From positions 9,404,229 to 9,468,228 of the forward strand of contig NC_013131.1 in NCBI RefSeq assembly GCF_000024025.1: 64,000 nucleotides of DNA. The letters are read 5' to 3'. A program made the translations under genes and the position numbers. Below the pieces are notes generated by a model, which saw nothing but the letters and a program-made list of their open reading frames with translations, searched no databases and had not been told where the DNA came from. The DNA is from Catenulispora acidiphila DSM 44928 (GTDB lineage: Bacteria > Actinomycetota > Actinomycetes > Streptomycetales > Catenulisporaceae). Below are positions 51,535 through 59,938 of the stretch, one piece after another (position 1 is the first letter of the stretch; each line of letters begins with the position of its first letter).

Positions 51535-53187
51535 TCAGCGGGTGAAGGTGCCCAGACCGCCTTCCGCGTCAAGGTTTTCCAGCGTGACGCCGGTGACGGC
51601 GCCACCCGAACCGGTGTGGAAGGTGACCCCGGAGCGTCCCACCGCGTTCTCACCGCGCGTCAGATAGCTGAAGGTGTCACCGGTGTAGTGCGTCAGCGGG
51701 AAGGACATCTTCTGCGGTCCGAGCACCATGCTCAGATTGCCGGACGCGTCGGCGGTGACGGTGAGCGGACCGTAGTGGCTGTTGGCATACGTGCCGCCGT
51801 AGGCGGCCGCCGCCTTCGCAGGTGTGAGGTCGGCGGGGATCTTGGTGTAGTCCGTCGGTGAGACGCCGGCGTTCAGTTGGGCTGGGATCACCTTGCCGAA
51901 CAGCCCCAGCCAGTCCACGGTCTGCCGACCGTTCTCGGCCTGGTCGAAGAACGACGCGGCGACCGCCTCGGGCACGCCGATGGGATTCCCGTTCGACAGC
52001 ACGACGATGCCGAGCGACTCGCTGGGCAGCAGCGTGACCGTGGTCGCGGCGCCGAGGTTGAAGCCGCCGGAATGGTTCAGGCGCAGGCGTCCGCGGTCGT
52101 CGTAGTTCACGTTCCAGCCGAGCCCGTAGAACCCGGGCGGACCGGCGGGAGCGCGCGGCGCGGAGATCACCGAGTGCGGGATGCGCGTCTCGTCCAGGGC
52201 CGCGGCGTCGATCAGCGGCGACCCGTCCCGCACGCCGTTGTCCAGTTGCAGGCGCACCCACTTGAGGAGATCGTCGACGCTCGAGCTGGCGCCGCCGGCC
52301 GGTGCCTGGCGGTCGGCGTTCGCGGTCGTCGAGACGCGCCAGCGGCCGTCCTCTTGGACATGCGCCGATGCCTTGTCGGAAGCCTGGTCATAGCTCGAGC
52401 GCCGGTAGCTGGTGTGGTCCATCCCGAGCGGCTTGAACAGCGTGTTCTGCGCCAGATCCGGCCACGAGGTCTTCGCCGCGTCCGCGACCGCCTCCCCGGC
52501 TTCGGTGAAGCCGTAGTCGGTGTAGGCGTAGCTCGAGCGGAACGGGGACAGCGGTTCCTGGCGCAGGTGCTGCAGGATGTAGGCCTGCGAGTAGCCGAGG
52601 TCCTCCAGCAGGTTGCCGGCGAAGCCCGGCAGTCCGCTGCGATGGGAGAACATGTCGGCGATGGTGACGTTCGCCGTGACGTAGGGGTCCTTGAGCGCGA
52701 AGCCCGGATCGTGGGCGACGATCGGGTCGTCCCAGCCCACGACCTTGTGCCCCACCGCTCCGGCGACCACGGTGGACGCCAAGGACTTGGAGACCGATGC
52801 CAGCTGGAAGACGGTGTCGGGATCGACCTTGGCGCTCTTGCCGATCTCGCGCAGCCCGTACCCCTTCGCGAACACGACGGCGTCCTTGTAGACGACGCCG
52901 ACAGCGACGCCGGGCACGCCGGTCTTGCTCATCGCGTTCTGTACGAAGCCGTCGAGCTGTCCGACGGCTGCGTTCACCTCCGTCTGGGTCAGCTGGGGCG
53001 GCGTCTGCGGAGGCGGGGTGGGAGCAGGCGGTGGCGGGGTGGGAACCGGTGCCGCTGGACCCGCTACGCCTGCTCCGAGCACCCCTGCTCCGAGCACGCC
53101 GACGCACAGCGCGGCACCGGCAGCGGCGCGGACAGCCGACCGGCCGGTACGCCGCCGCAGGTTCGGCCGAAGATCCCGTCTCGCCAT
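51535..53187 (-). CDS. Secreted serine hydrolase, beta-lactamase/penicillin-binding class C type
   Basis: A 550-residue exported enzyme. A basic N-terminus and hydrophobic core (AALCVGVLGAGVLGAGVAGPAAP) form a signal or anchor, followed by a Pro-rich linker. The nucleophile is in ASVSKSLAS (SxxK, Ser near 131); the second motif is AYTDYGF (Tyr-x-Asp in place of Tyr-x-Asn) and the third is LNHSGGFN. The C-terminal ~150 residues form a lipocalin-like DUF3471-type domain. Function could be peptidoglycan, D-amino acid or ester hydrolysis; resistance is not implied. The ATG at 53187 is the first before the signal region. Confidence 0.88.
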   Translation of the reverse strand: MARRDLRPNLRRRTGRSAVRAAAGAALCVGVLGAGVLGAGVAGPAAPVPTPPPPAPTPPPQTPPQLTQTEVNAAVGQLDGFVQNAMSKTGVPGVAVGVVYKDAVVFAKGYGLREIGKSAKVDPDTVFQLASVSKSLASTVVAGAVGHKVVGWDDPIVAHDPGFALKDPYVTANVTIADMFSHRSGLPGFAGNLLEDLGYSQAYILQHLRQEPLSPFRSSYAYTDYGFTEAGEAVADAAKTSWPDLAQNTLFKPLGMDHTSYRRSSYDQASDKASAHVQEDGRWRVSTTANADRQAPAGGASSSVDDLLKWVRLQLDNGVRDGSPLIDAAALDETRIPHSVISAPRAPAGPPGFYGLGWNVNYDDRGRLRLNHSGGFNLGAATTVTLLPSESLGIVVLSNGNPIGVPEAVAASFFDQAENGRQTVDWLGLFGKVIPAQLNAGVSPTDYTKIPADLTPAKAAAAYGGTYANSHYGPLTVTADASGNLSMVLGPQKMSFPLTHYTGDTFSYLTRGENAVGRSGVTFHTGSGGAVTGVTLENLDAEGGLGTFTR

Positions 53188-53346
53188 GGTCCGATGGTCC
53201 GTGTACCGGCGGGGACGGCGCATCCCGGCGGACCCATCGGGGCGCTTCGGGCAGGTCCGGATCGTGCGGCTAGGCTCGGAGCCGCGGCGATCTTCCGTCC
53301 GGCCGTACGCTCGCCCGCCCGCGCCACGTTCTGAGGGGGACTTCCG

Positions 53347-54192
53347 GTGCTGCCACCCGACAACCACGTCCACAGCGAGTACTCCTGGGACGCGCTCGCG
53401 GGCTCCATGGAGCGCACCTGCGAGCGCGCGGTCGAGATCGGGCTGCCCTCGATCGCCTTCACCGAGCACGCGGACTTCAGCATCTCGGAGATGACGCCGG
53501 AGAGCTTCTTCCCCGACCAGTGGAAGCCCTACGTCGAGCTGGTGGACGGTCGCAGCATCCTGACGCCGCCGCGGATCGACCTCACCGGCTACCTGGAGAC
53601 GCTGGAACGCTGCCGCGACCGCTTCCCGACGCTGCGCGTCCTGTCCGGCGTGGAGCTCAGCGAGGCGCACTGGTTCCCGGAGGAGACCGCGGATCTGCTG
53701 AAGCGCGGCGGGTTCCAGCGGATCCTCGCCTCGCTGCACACCGCCTCGGCACGCGACGAGGACTACGCCGACATCGGGGTGAGCATCAAGCGCGCCGACC
53801 CGAGCGCGCAGTACCGCGGCTACCTGGCCGAGGCGGTGCGGCTGATCGAGGAGTACGACGGGTTCGAAGTGCTCACCCACATCGACTACCCGGTGCGGTA
53901 CTGGCCGCACGAGAAGACTCCCTTCGATCTTTTGGCGTTCGAGGACGACATCCGCCTGGTGCTGCGGACGCTGGCGCGCGCCGACAAGCTCATGGAGTTC
54001 AACACCCGGATCCCGCTGGACCCGCGGGTGGTCGGGTGGTGGCGGCAGGAGGGCGGCAAGGGCGTGTCGTTCGCGTCCGACGCGCACGTGCCCGACGCCG
54101 TCGGCCGCGGCTTCCAGGAGGCCGCCGAGGTGGCGCGCGCCGCCGGGTTCAAGCCGGGCGCCGATCTGTTCGACTTCTGGGTGCGGGACTGA
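53347..54192 (+). CDS. PHP-domain histidinol-phosphatase (HisK-like)
   Basis: A 281-residue metal-dependent phosphatase of the PHP superfamily. DNHVHSEYSWDALAG, AFTEHADFS, SGVELSEAHW, LASLHTA, THIDYPVRY and SFASDAHVPDAVGRGF supply the His/Asp/Glu metal ligands. It probably dephosphorylates histidinol phosphate, though PHP enzymes can act on other phosphoesters. The start is GTG at 53347 with GAGGGGGA upstream. No other his gene is nearby. Confidence 0.85.
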   Translation: MLPPDNHVHSEYSWDALAGSMERTCERAVEIGLPSIAFTEHADFSISEMTPESFFPDQWKPYVELVDGRSILTPPRIDLTGYLETLERCRDRFPTLRVLSGVELSEAHWFPEETADLLKRGGFQRILASLHTASARDEDYADIGVSIKRADPSAQYRGYLAEAVRLIEEYDGFEVLTHIDYPVRYWPHEKTPFDLLAFEDDIRLVLRTLARADKLMEFNTRIPLDPRVVGWWRQEGGKGVSFASDAHVPDAVGRGFQEAAEVARAAGFKPGADLFDFWVRD

Positions 54193-54324
54193 CCGACCCG
54201 GCGGGCCCGGCTTGCTGGACCGACAGGACCGACAGGACCGGCCTGACCGCATGTCGAATCGGGGGTGCCACCCGCGCCACCGCGGCGAGATGCGATCCGC
54301 CGAGGCGGTCCTAGGCTGGTGGCC

Positions 54325-55152
54325 ATGACCCTGCGGCTGGCCTGCCTCCAAGCTCCGGCGACCGATCACCCCGACGGCGCCCCGGATCCCGTCGCCGACC
54401 GCCGCGCCAACCTGGCGGCGCTCGACGACACCGCGCGCCGGGCCGCGGAGAGCGGCGCTCGCCTGCTCATCACGCCGGAGATGTACCTGACCGGCTACAA
54501 CCTGGGCGCCGAGGTGGTCGCCGGGCTGGCCGAGGAGCGTTTCGGGCCCGCGCAGCAGGAGATTTCGGCGATCGCCGCCAAGCACGGGATCGCGATCCTC
54601 TACGGCTATCCCGAGCGGGACGGCGACGGCGTCGTCTATAACGCCGTGCAGTTGATCGGCGGCGACGGCGCGTCCAAGGCCAACTACCGCAAGACGCATC
54701 TGTTCGGCGACGTGGACCGCGCGGCGTTCGCGCCGGGGTCGGAGCTGGTGGTGCAGGCCGATCTGGACGGTATCCGGGTCGGCTTCCTGATCTGCTACGA
54801 CGTGGAGTTCCCCGAGCCGGTGCGCGCGCACGCCGACGCCGGGACGCAGCTGCTGCTGGTGCCCACCGCTTTGATGCGGCCGTACGAGTACGTGCCGCGG
54901 CAGATCGTGCCCGCGCGGGCGATCGAGTCGCAGCTGTTCGTGGCGTACGTGAACCGGGTCGGGGTCGAGCGCGACTTCGTCTACGCCGGCGAGACGCGCG
55001 TGGTCGCGCCGGACGGCCGCGAGCTGGCGGTCGGCGGCGACCACGAGGAGCTGCTGCTGGCCGACGTGGACCCGGCGGACTTGGCCGCCTCCCGCGACCT
55101 GAACACCTATCTGCAAGACCGACGAACCGACCTGTACGGAGCTCAGAAGTGA
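54325..55152 (+). CDS. Carbon-nitrogen hydrolase, nitrilase-superfamily amidase
   Basis: A 275-residue enzyme. The catalytic triad is Glu near 52 (LITPEMYLTGYNLG), Lys near 124 (NYRKTHLFGDVDRAAFAPG) and Cys near 157 (FLICYDVEFPEPVRAHADAG). It resembles R-amidase and omega-amidase-like members rather than true nitrilases. Its stop overlaps the start of the flavoenzyme by 4 bp, so the two are translationally coupled. Such pairs are known for arginine monooxygenase plus 4-guanidinobutyramide hydrolase, and for tryptophan monooxygenase plus amidase, so a primary amide made by the flavoenzyme is the likely substrate. Confidence 0.9.
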   Translation: MTLRLACLQAPATDHPDGAPDPVADRRANLAALDDTARRAAESGARLLITPEMYLTGYNLGAEVVAGLAEERFGPAQQEISAIAAKHGIAILYGYPERDGDGVVYNAVQLIGGDGASKANYRKTHLFGDVDRAAFAPGSELVVQADLDGIRVGFLICYDVEFPEPVRAHADAGTQLLLVPTALMRPYEYVPRQIVPARAIESQLFVAYVNRVGVERDFVYAGETRVVAPDGRELAVGGDHEELLLADVDPADLAASRDLNTYLQDRRTDLYGAQK

Positions 55153-56867
55153 CGTCCGCCGTCCCGGCCACCGTGCACGAGGTCACCGACCACGTGCACT
55201 GCGACTCGCACAAGCCGATCACCATGTTCGGCCCGGATTTCCCGTTCGCCTACGACGACTACGCCGCGCACCCGGCAGGGCTCGGCTCGGTGCCCGAGGC
55301 GGTGCGCGGCAGCGAGGTCGCGGTGATCGGCGGCGGCCTGTCCGGGCTGGTGGCCGCGCACGAGCTGCTGAAGCTGGGGCTCAAGCCGGTGGTGTACGAG
55401 GCCGACGAACTCGGCGGCCGGATGCGCTCGACGCCGTTCCCCGGCGTGCCGGGCACGATGGCCGAGATGGGCGCGATGCGGTTCCCGCCGTCCTCGACGA
55501 CGCTGTTCTCCTACTTCGACCGCGCGGGGCTGCGCACCGAGCCCTTCCCGAACCCGCTGGACGCCGCGACGCCGTCCACGGTCATCGATCTGAAGGGCGA
55601 GAGCCACTACGCCCGCACCCTGGACGACCTGCCGGCGATCTACCACGAGGTCGCCGACGCCTGGGCCGACGCCCTCGACGACCCGGCGCACGGCGCGGAG
55701 TTCTCCGCGATGCAGCAGGCGATCCGGGAGCGGGACGTCGCGACGGTGCGCGAGATCTGGGCCCGCCTGGTGCCGCGCCTGGACGACACCTCCTTCTACG
55801 GCTTCCTGGCGGCGAACCCGGCCTTCAAGTCCTTCCGCCACCGCGAAGTCTTCGGCCAGGTGGGCTTCGGCACCGGCGGCTGGGACACGGACTTCCCGAA
55901 CTCGATGCTGGAAATCCTGCGCGTCGTCTACACCGGCGCGGACGACCACCACCGGCGCGTGGTCGGCGGCTGCCAGCAACTGCCGCTGGCCCTGTGGTCG
56001 CAGGCTCCTGACACCCTCGCGCACTGGCCGGCCGGCACCTCGGTGCGCTCCCTGCACGAGAACGGCATCCCGCGCCCCGCCGTGACCCGCCTGTACCGCA
56101 CCCGGCACGGCATCACCGTCGTCGACGCCGCGAACGAGATCCGCACGTATCAGGCCGCTGTGTTCACCGCGCAGAGCTGGATGATGCTCTCCAAGATCAA
56201 GGTGCACGAGGCCCTGCTGCCCACCGACGTCTGGACCGCGGTCGAGCGCTCGCACTACATGGGCGCCTCGAAGCTGTTCGTGGTCGTCGACCGCCCGTTC
56301 TGGCGCGACCCCTCGCCCCTGGACCCCGGCCGCGACGCCCTGTCGATGACCCTGACCGACCGCATGCCCCGCGGCGTGTACCTCCTCGACGACGGCCCGG
56401 ACAAGCCGGCCGTGATGTGCCTGTCCTACACCTGGGTCGACGACTCGATGAAGTTCGTCCCCCTCTCCCGCGAGGAACGCCTGGAGGTAGTCCTCGGCTC
56501 CCTGGCGGAGATCTACCCGGACGTCGACATCCGAGAGCACATCATCGGCACCCCCCTGACCGTCTCCTGGGAGACGGAGCCGTACTTCATGGGCGCCTTC
56601 AAGGCGAACCTCCCCGGCCAGTACCGCTACCAGCGCCGCCTCTACACGCACTTCATGCAGAACGACCTCCCCGACCACCAACGCGGCCTGTTCCTCGCCG
56701 GCGACGACATCTCCTGGACCGCCGGCTGGGCCGAAGGCGCCGTGACCACAGCCCTGAACGCGGTATGGGGCGTGATGAACCACTTCGGCGGATCATCGAA
56801 CCCTGAGAACCCCGGCCCGGGCGACGTCTTCGACGACATCGCGCCACCGTTGCTGGACGAGGGGTAG
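55149..56867 (+). CDS. Flavin amine oxidase-like enzyme, candidate amino-acid (arginine or tryptophan) 2-monooxygenase
   Basis: A 572-residue FAD enzyme. The N-terminal motif EVAVIGGGLSGLVAAHELLKLGLKPVVYEA (about 56-85), then GGRMRSTPF and MGAMRFPPSS, are those of the L-amino acid oxidase/monooxygenase branch. The C-terminus has LFLAGDDISWTAGWAEGAVTTALNAVW. A ~50-residue N-terminal extension and the length fit tryptophan/arginine 2-monooxygenases, which decarboxylate an amino acid to its amide. Coupling to the amidase supports that reaction over simple deamination. Substrate cannot be read directly; a ureohydrolase 5 kb upstream favours arginine. Confidence 0.85.
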   Translation: MTSAVPATVHEVTDHVHCDSHKPITMFGPDFPFAYDDYAAHPAGLGSVPEAVRGSEVAVIGGGLSGLVAAHELLKLGLKPVVYEADELGGRMRSTPFPGVPGTMAEMGAMRFPPSSTTLFSYFDRAGLRTEPFPNPLDAATPSTVIDLKGESHYARTLDDLPAIYHEVADAWADALDDPAHGAEFSAMQQAIRERDVATVREIWARLVPRLDDTSFYGFLAANPAFKSFRHREVFGQVGFGTGGWDTDFPNSMLEILRVVYTGADDHHRRVVGGCQQLPLALWSQAPDTLAHWPAGTSVRSLHENGIPRPAVTRLYRTRHGITVVDAANEIRTYQAAVFTAQSWMMLSKIKVHEALLPTDVWTAVERSHYMGASKLFVVVDRPFWRDPSPLDPGRDALSMTLTDRMPRGVYLLDDGPDKPAVMCLSYTWVDDSMKFVPLSREERLEVVLGSLAEIYPDVDIREHIIGTPLTVSWETEPYFMGAFKANLPGQYRYQRRLYTHFMQNDLPDHQRGLFLAGDDISWTAGWAEGAVTTALNAVWGVMNHFGGSSNPENPGPGDVFDDIAPPLLDEG

Positions 56868-56925
56868 GGGCGGGCTTCGCAGGCGGCGGCGCGGAAAACT
56901 GGCGCTTCATCAGCCAGAGACGCCG

Positions 56926-56961
56926 AAAAACGGCCGACCGGCTGCCCGGTCGACCGTTTTT
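56926..56961. terminator. Strong bidirectional terminator
   Basis: 16-nt arms (56926-56941 and 56946-56961) pairing at 15 positions, AAAAACGG... to ...CCGTTTTT, with a CTGC loop. The T and A tracts make it intrinsic in both directions, between the flavoenzyme and the convergent alpha/beta hydrolase. Confidence 0.92.
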
Positions 56962-56991
56962 GTCCTGCTACCCGTCAGGCTTCTTGTCCGG

Positions 56992-57840
56992 CTACTTCTC
57001 CGCCAGCCAGTCCGTCACCACCGCGCCGAACGCCGCCGGGTCGTCGACCCAGGGGAAGTGGCCGGCGCCCGCCTGTATCTCGAAGCGGACCTGCGCCTTG
57101 GGGAACAAGTCCGCCAGCTCCCGGGCGCGGTCCGGGGTCGGGCCCGGGTCGCGGGCGCCGGCGAGGATCAGGATCGGGAGGTCGAGGGTGGCCAGTGCGG
57201 CGATGGTGGCTTCCGGGTCGAAGGCGCCCTTGGCGAAGTGCAGGTCCTGCTTCTCCTCGTCGCTCTCGAGGAGGAGTGCCGCGTGGGCTTGGGCGGCGGG
57301 GGTCCAGGCGCCGTAGTAGGTGGGGGTGATCGCGTCCCAGTCTTCGTCGGATTCCTCGTCGGCTTCGATGCGCTGGAGGGCTTCCCACGCGGCCGGGTAC
57401 CAGGGTTCGCCGACGCGGGTGAGGAGTTCTTCGCGGACGGCCTCCGGCGTCGGCGCGAAGCCGACCGCGCGGGTGCCCGGCGTGATCAGTGTCAGGCGGC
57501 TGACCCGGTCCGGGTGCGCGGTGGCGTAGAGCATCGCGAGGTTGGCGCCGGCGGAGTGCGCGAGGAGGTCCAGCTGCTCGAGGCCGAGGTGCACGCGCAG
57601 GGCTTCGACGTCGGCGACCATGCGGTCGATGCGGTACGTCTCAGGATCCTGCGGTACAGCCGACGCGCCGGTACCGCGGTGTTCGAGCATGATCAGGCGC
57701 CGTGACGCGGGCAGACCGCCGAGGTCCAAGAAGTAGGTCGAGGACAGAAGCGGACCGCCGGGCAGGCAGACCAGCGGGTCGCCGGCGCCCTCCTCGCGGT
57801 AGGACAGATCGGTGCCGTCGTAAGAGGTGAAGGTGGCCAT
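56992..57840 (-). CDS. Alpha/beta hydrolase, proline iminopeptidase-like
   Basis: A 282-residue single-domain hydrolase. The oxyanion loop is CLPGGPLLSSTYF, the nucleophile Ser near 96 is in LLAHSAGANLAMLYA, the acid in LAGARDPGPTPDRARELA and the base in QAGAGHFPWVDDP. The HRGTGAS motif is typical of proline iminopeptidase and related esterases. The substrate is unknown. It follows a terminator on its 5' side (57853-57887), so it has its own promoter. Confidence 0.9.
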   Translation of the reverse strand: MATFTSYDGTDLSYREEGAGDPLVCLPGGPLLSSTYFLDLGGLPASRRLIMLEHRGTGASAVPQDPETYRIDRMVADVEALRVHLGLEQLDLLAHSAGANLAMLYATAHPDRVSRLTLITPGTRAVGFAPTPEAVREELLTRVGEPWYPAAWEALQRIEADEESDEDWDAITPTYYGAWTPAAQAHAALLLESDEEKQDLHFAKGAFDPEATIAALATLDLPILILAGARDPGPTPDRARELADLFPKAQVRFEIQAGAGHFPWVDDPAAFGAVVTDWLAEK

Positions 57841-57852
57841 GCGTCCCAGCGT

Positions 57853-57887
57853 CGCAGAGCGAGATCACAGCCGGATCTCGCTCTGCG
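57853..57887 (-). terminator. Terminator of the VCBS-protein gene
   Basis: Perfect 14-bp arms CGCAGAGCGAGATC (57853-57866) and GATCTCGCTCTGCG (57874-57887) with a 7-nt loop, 22 bp beyond the stop at 57909. Confidence 0.88.
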
Positions 57888-57908
57888 GACGGTCCCGGAG
57901 GGGAGAAC

Positions 57909-58838
57909 TCAGCCGAGAGCGGTGATTCCGGTCCATGCCGGGTCGCTGCTCACCAGCGTCGGCGCGCCGAAGCCGCCGCCGGCGTTGCCCGCCGACAGAT
58001 ACAGCCCGCCGGAAGCGCCGACCGCGTAGACGTCCGCGTGTCCGTCGCCGTCGGCGTCGCCCTTGGTGATGACGAAGGGATAGTCGGCCGCGTCCAGGCC
58101 CGTGCCGATCTGCACGCGCGTGGTCTCGTCCCCGAACGTCCCGCCGGCCACACCCTGATAGAGCCAGACGACACCGGTGGCGTCGTCGCGGGCGATCAGA
58201 TCCTTGATCCCGTCGCCGGTCGCGTCGACGACGCCGATGACGGTGCGCCCGCTCCATCCGGAGCCGGCGACCGCGACCGGGGCGCCGTAGTGACCCAGCG
58301 CGACGTTCGGGATGACCTCCAGCTGGTCGCCGACCCTGGCCACCAGGTCTGCCCGGTTGTGGCCGGTGATGTCGCCGGGCGAGACCAGCTGCGTGATGAC
58401 CGGCCAGGAGGCCTCGCCCGAAGGCGGCGGCACGACGACCTCGTTCGCCGTGGAGAACTGGCCGGTGTTGTCGCCGAGCTCCACATACGCGTGGTCGGTG
58501 GCGCTGGAGTAGAGGAACAGCGACTGGTAGGAGCTCCGGTTGAAGTTGCCGGCTCCCTCGATCACGTCGCCGGTGAAGTCCCCCGCCGACGGTTCGGCGA
58601 CAGGGCTCGCGACGCTGCCGGTCCCGCTCCCGGCCCAGTACTGGAGAGCTCCGGTGGACGACACCGAGAGCAGATCGATGTTCCCGTCCGCGTTGAGATC
58701 CCCATAGGGCGCCGGCAAAACCGAAGCCGCCGCCGGTCCCCCACTCAGCATGGCGCAGGACAGCGCGGTCAAGGCCGCGGCTCCCGCCATCGCCAGCCGT
58801 CGTGCGTGTCCCCCGTGGTTCCCGTTGTCAGTACGCAA
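57909..58838 (-). CDS. Secreted FG-GAP/VCBS repeat protein
   Basis: A ~309-residue exported protein. A basic start and hydrophobic core (RRLAMAGAAALTALSCAMLSGGPAAA) are a signal peptide. The mature part is a small beta-propeller-type repeat protein with calcium loops DLNADGNIDLL, DATGDGIKDLI and DADGDGHADVY. Such proteins often bind surfaces or carbohydrates. The start is TTG at 58838 with AAGGGTGGGG upstream; an ATG at 58790 would cut the signal peptide. The gap 58839-59028 holds no gene. Confidence 0.8.
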   Translation of the reverse strand: MRTDNGNHGGHARRLAMAGAAALTALSCAMLSGGPAAASVLPAPYGDLNADGNIDLLSVSSTGALQYWAGSGTGSVASPVAEPSAGDFTGDVIEGAGNFNRSSYQSLFLYSSATDHAYVELGDNTGQFSTANEVVVPPPSGEASWPVITQLVSPGDITGHNRADLVARVGDQLEVIPNVALGHYGAPVAVAGSGWSGRTVIGVVDATGDGIKDLIARDDATGVVWLYQGVAGGTFGDETTRVQIGTGLDAADYPFVITKGDADGDGHADVYAVGASGGLYLSAGNAGGGFGAPTLVSSDPAWTGITALG

Positions 58839-59028
58839 AACCCCACCCTTCGCGTCGTGCGAACGCGTCGATGTCCGCGTCGCTCAGGGATCTGATACAC
58901 ACTGAGTCACGGTCCTCAAACGGCAGGCGGAATAGCCAAAGCATTTCCCAATGCGCCGCACACGCCCCGCACACGACTTCCACCCGACCCGCGCGCGGCC
59001 TCCCCACGACCGCGGCCGAGCCGCCCCC

Positions 59029-59925
59029 TCAGTCCAGCAGCCCGCTCACCCGCAGATCCGGATGCCGTCCCCGCACGGCGAACGTGATCTCCCGGGTGGT
59101 GGCCGTCAAACGCGTCGCGAGGGCGTCGATGTCCGTGCCGCTCAGCTGCTTCTGGAAGCCGTAGAGCGTCAGCACCATCGCCACCCGCTCGTCCGGACCG
59201 AAGACAGGTGCCGCGAGGTGTCCGATGCGGTGGGTGCTGCCGCCGAAGTCGTCCATCAGGTACGAGGTGTGCGACAGCTCGGCGAGCAGCGGCGGCACGG
59301 CCTCGTGGTCGTCCAGCGACTGCCCGAGGCGCACGCCGAGCACGTCCGGCTCCAGTCCGACCGAATAGCCGCGGCGGCGGACGGCGCGGACGCCGTTGCG
59401 GAAGCGCTCCAGTTCCGGCTCGGCCAAGGGCTTGCCGGTGGTGCTGCGGTTGAGCCAGCTGTCCACGTCGTCGGGGAGCGACCAGGCCATGAACACGGTG
59501 CCGATCGGCGGCGCCAGCGGGATGCGCTGGCCGACGCGGACGTGCGGGCCGAAGGGGACCACCTCGCCGGCCACCGCGAGGAAGACGATCTCCTCCCCCA
59601 TCGCCGAGGACACCACGCACTGCAGACCGGTGGCGGCGGCCAGGGTCTGCATCGGCGCGCGGGCGAACTCCACGAGTTCCAGGCGGCGCGCGGCGGCGGC
59701 CGAGCCCAGGGCGATCAGCGCCGGGCCCAGGGTGTAGGACTTGTCGCGCGGGTTGCGCAGCAGGAAGCCGGATTCGGCCAGGGCCGTGAGCATCGCGTGC
59801 GCGGTGGCCTTGTTGATGTCGAGCCTGCGGCACATCTCCGACAGCGAGAAAGCCGTGTCGGGGTGCGCGGCGAGCAGGTTCAGCACCGCCACCGTGCGGT
59901 CCACCGCCGGGGCCGGACGCGCCAT
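59029..59925 (-). CDS. IclR family transcriptional regulator
   Basis: A 298-residue regulator. An N-terminal winged helix (VDRTVAVLNLLAAHPDTAFSLSEMCRRLDINKATAHAMLTALAESGFL) is followed by the IclR effector domain (LAAATGLQCVVSSAMGEEIVFLAVAGE; LAPPIGTVFMAWS; GVRAVRRRGYSVG). It is the last gene of a minus-strand run: flavin monooxygenase, SDR, GDSL esterase, IclR, with 13 bp to the esterase. A GGTCCG-AA-CGGACC palindrome at the promoter of that run is its likely site. Confidence 0.92.
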   Translation of the reverse strand: MARPAPAVDRTVAVLNLLAAHPDTAFSLSEMCRRLDINKATAHAMLTALAESGFLLRNPRDKSYTLGPALIALGSAAAARRLELVEFARAPMQTLAAATGLQCVVSSAMGEEIVFLAVAGEVVPFGPHVRVGQRIPLAPPIGTVFMAWSLPDDVDSWLNRSTTGKPLAEPELERFRNGVRAVRRRGYSVGLEPDVLGVRLGQSLDDHEAVPPLLAELSHTSYLMDDFGGSTHRIGHLAAPVFGPDERVAMVLTLYGFQKQLSGTDIDALATRLTATTREITFAVRGRHPDLRVSGLLD

Positions 59926-59938
59926 GGTCCTTATCCTC

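Noticed and set aside
51535..55116. A 1193-residue minus-strand frame ending with the serine hydrolase
   Set aside because: Only the part downstream of 53187 has protein character; upstream it is antisense to the PHP phosphatase and amidase genes.
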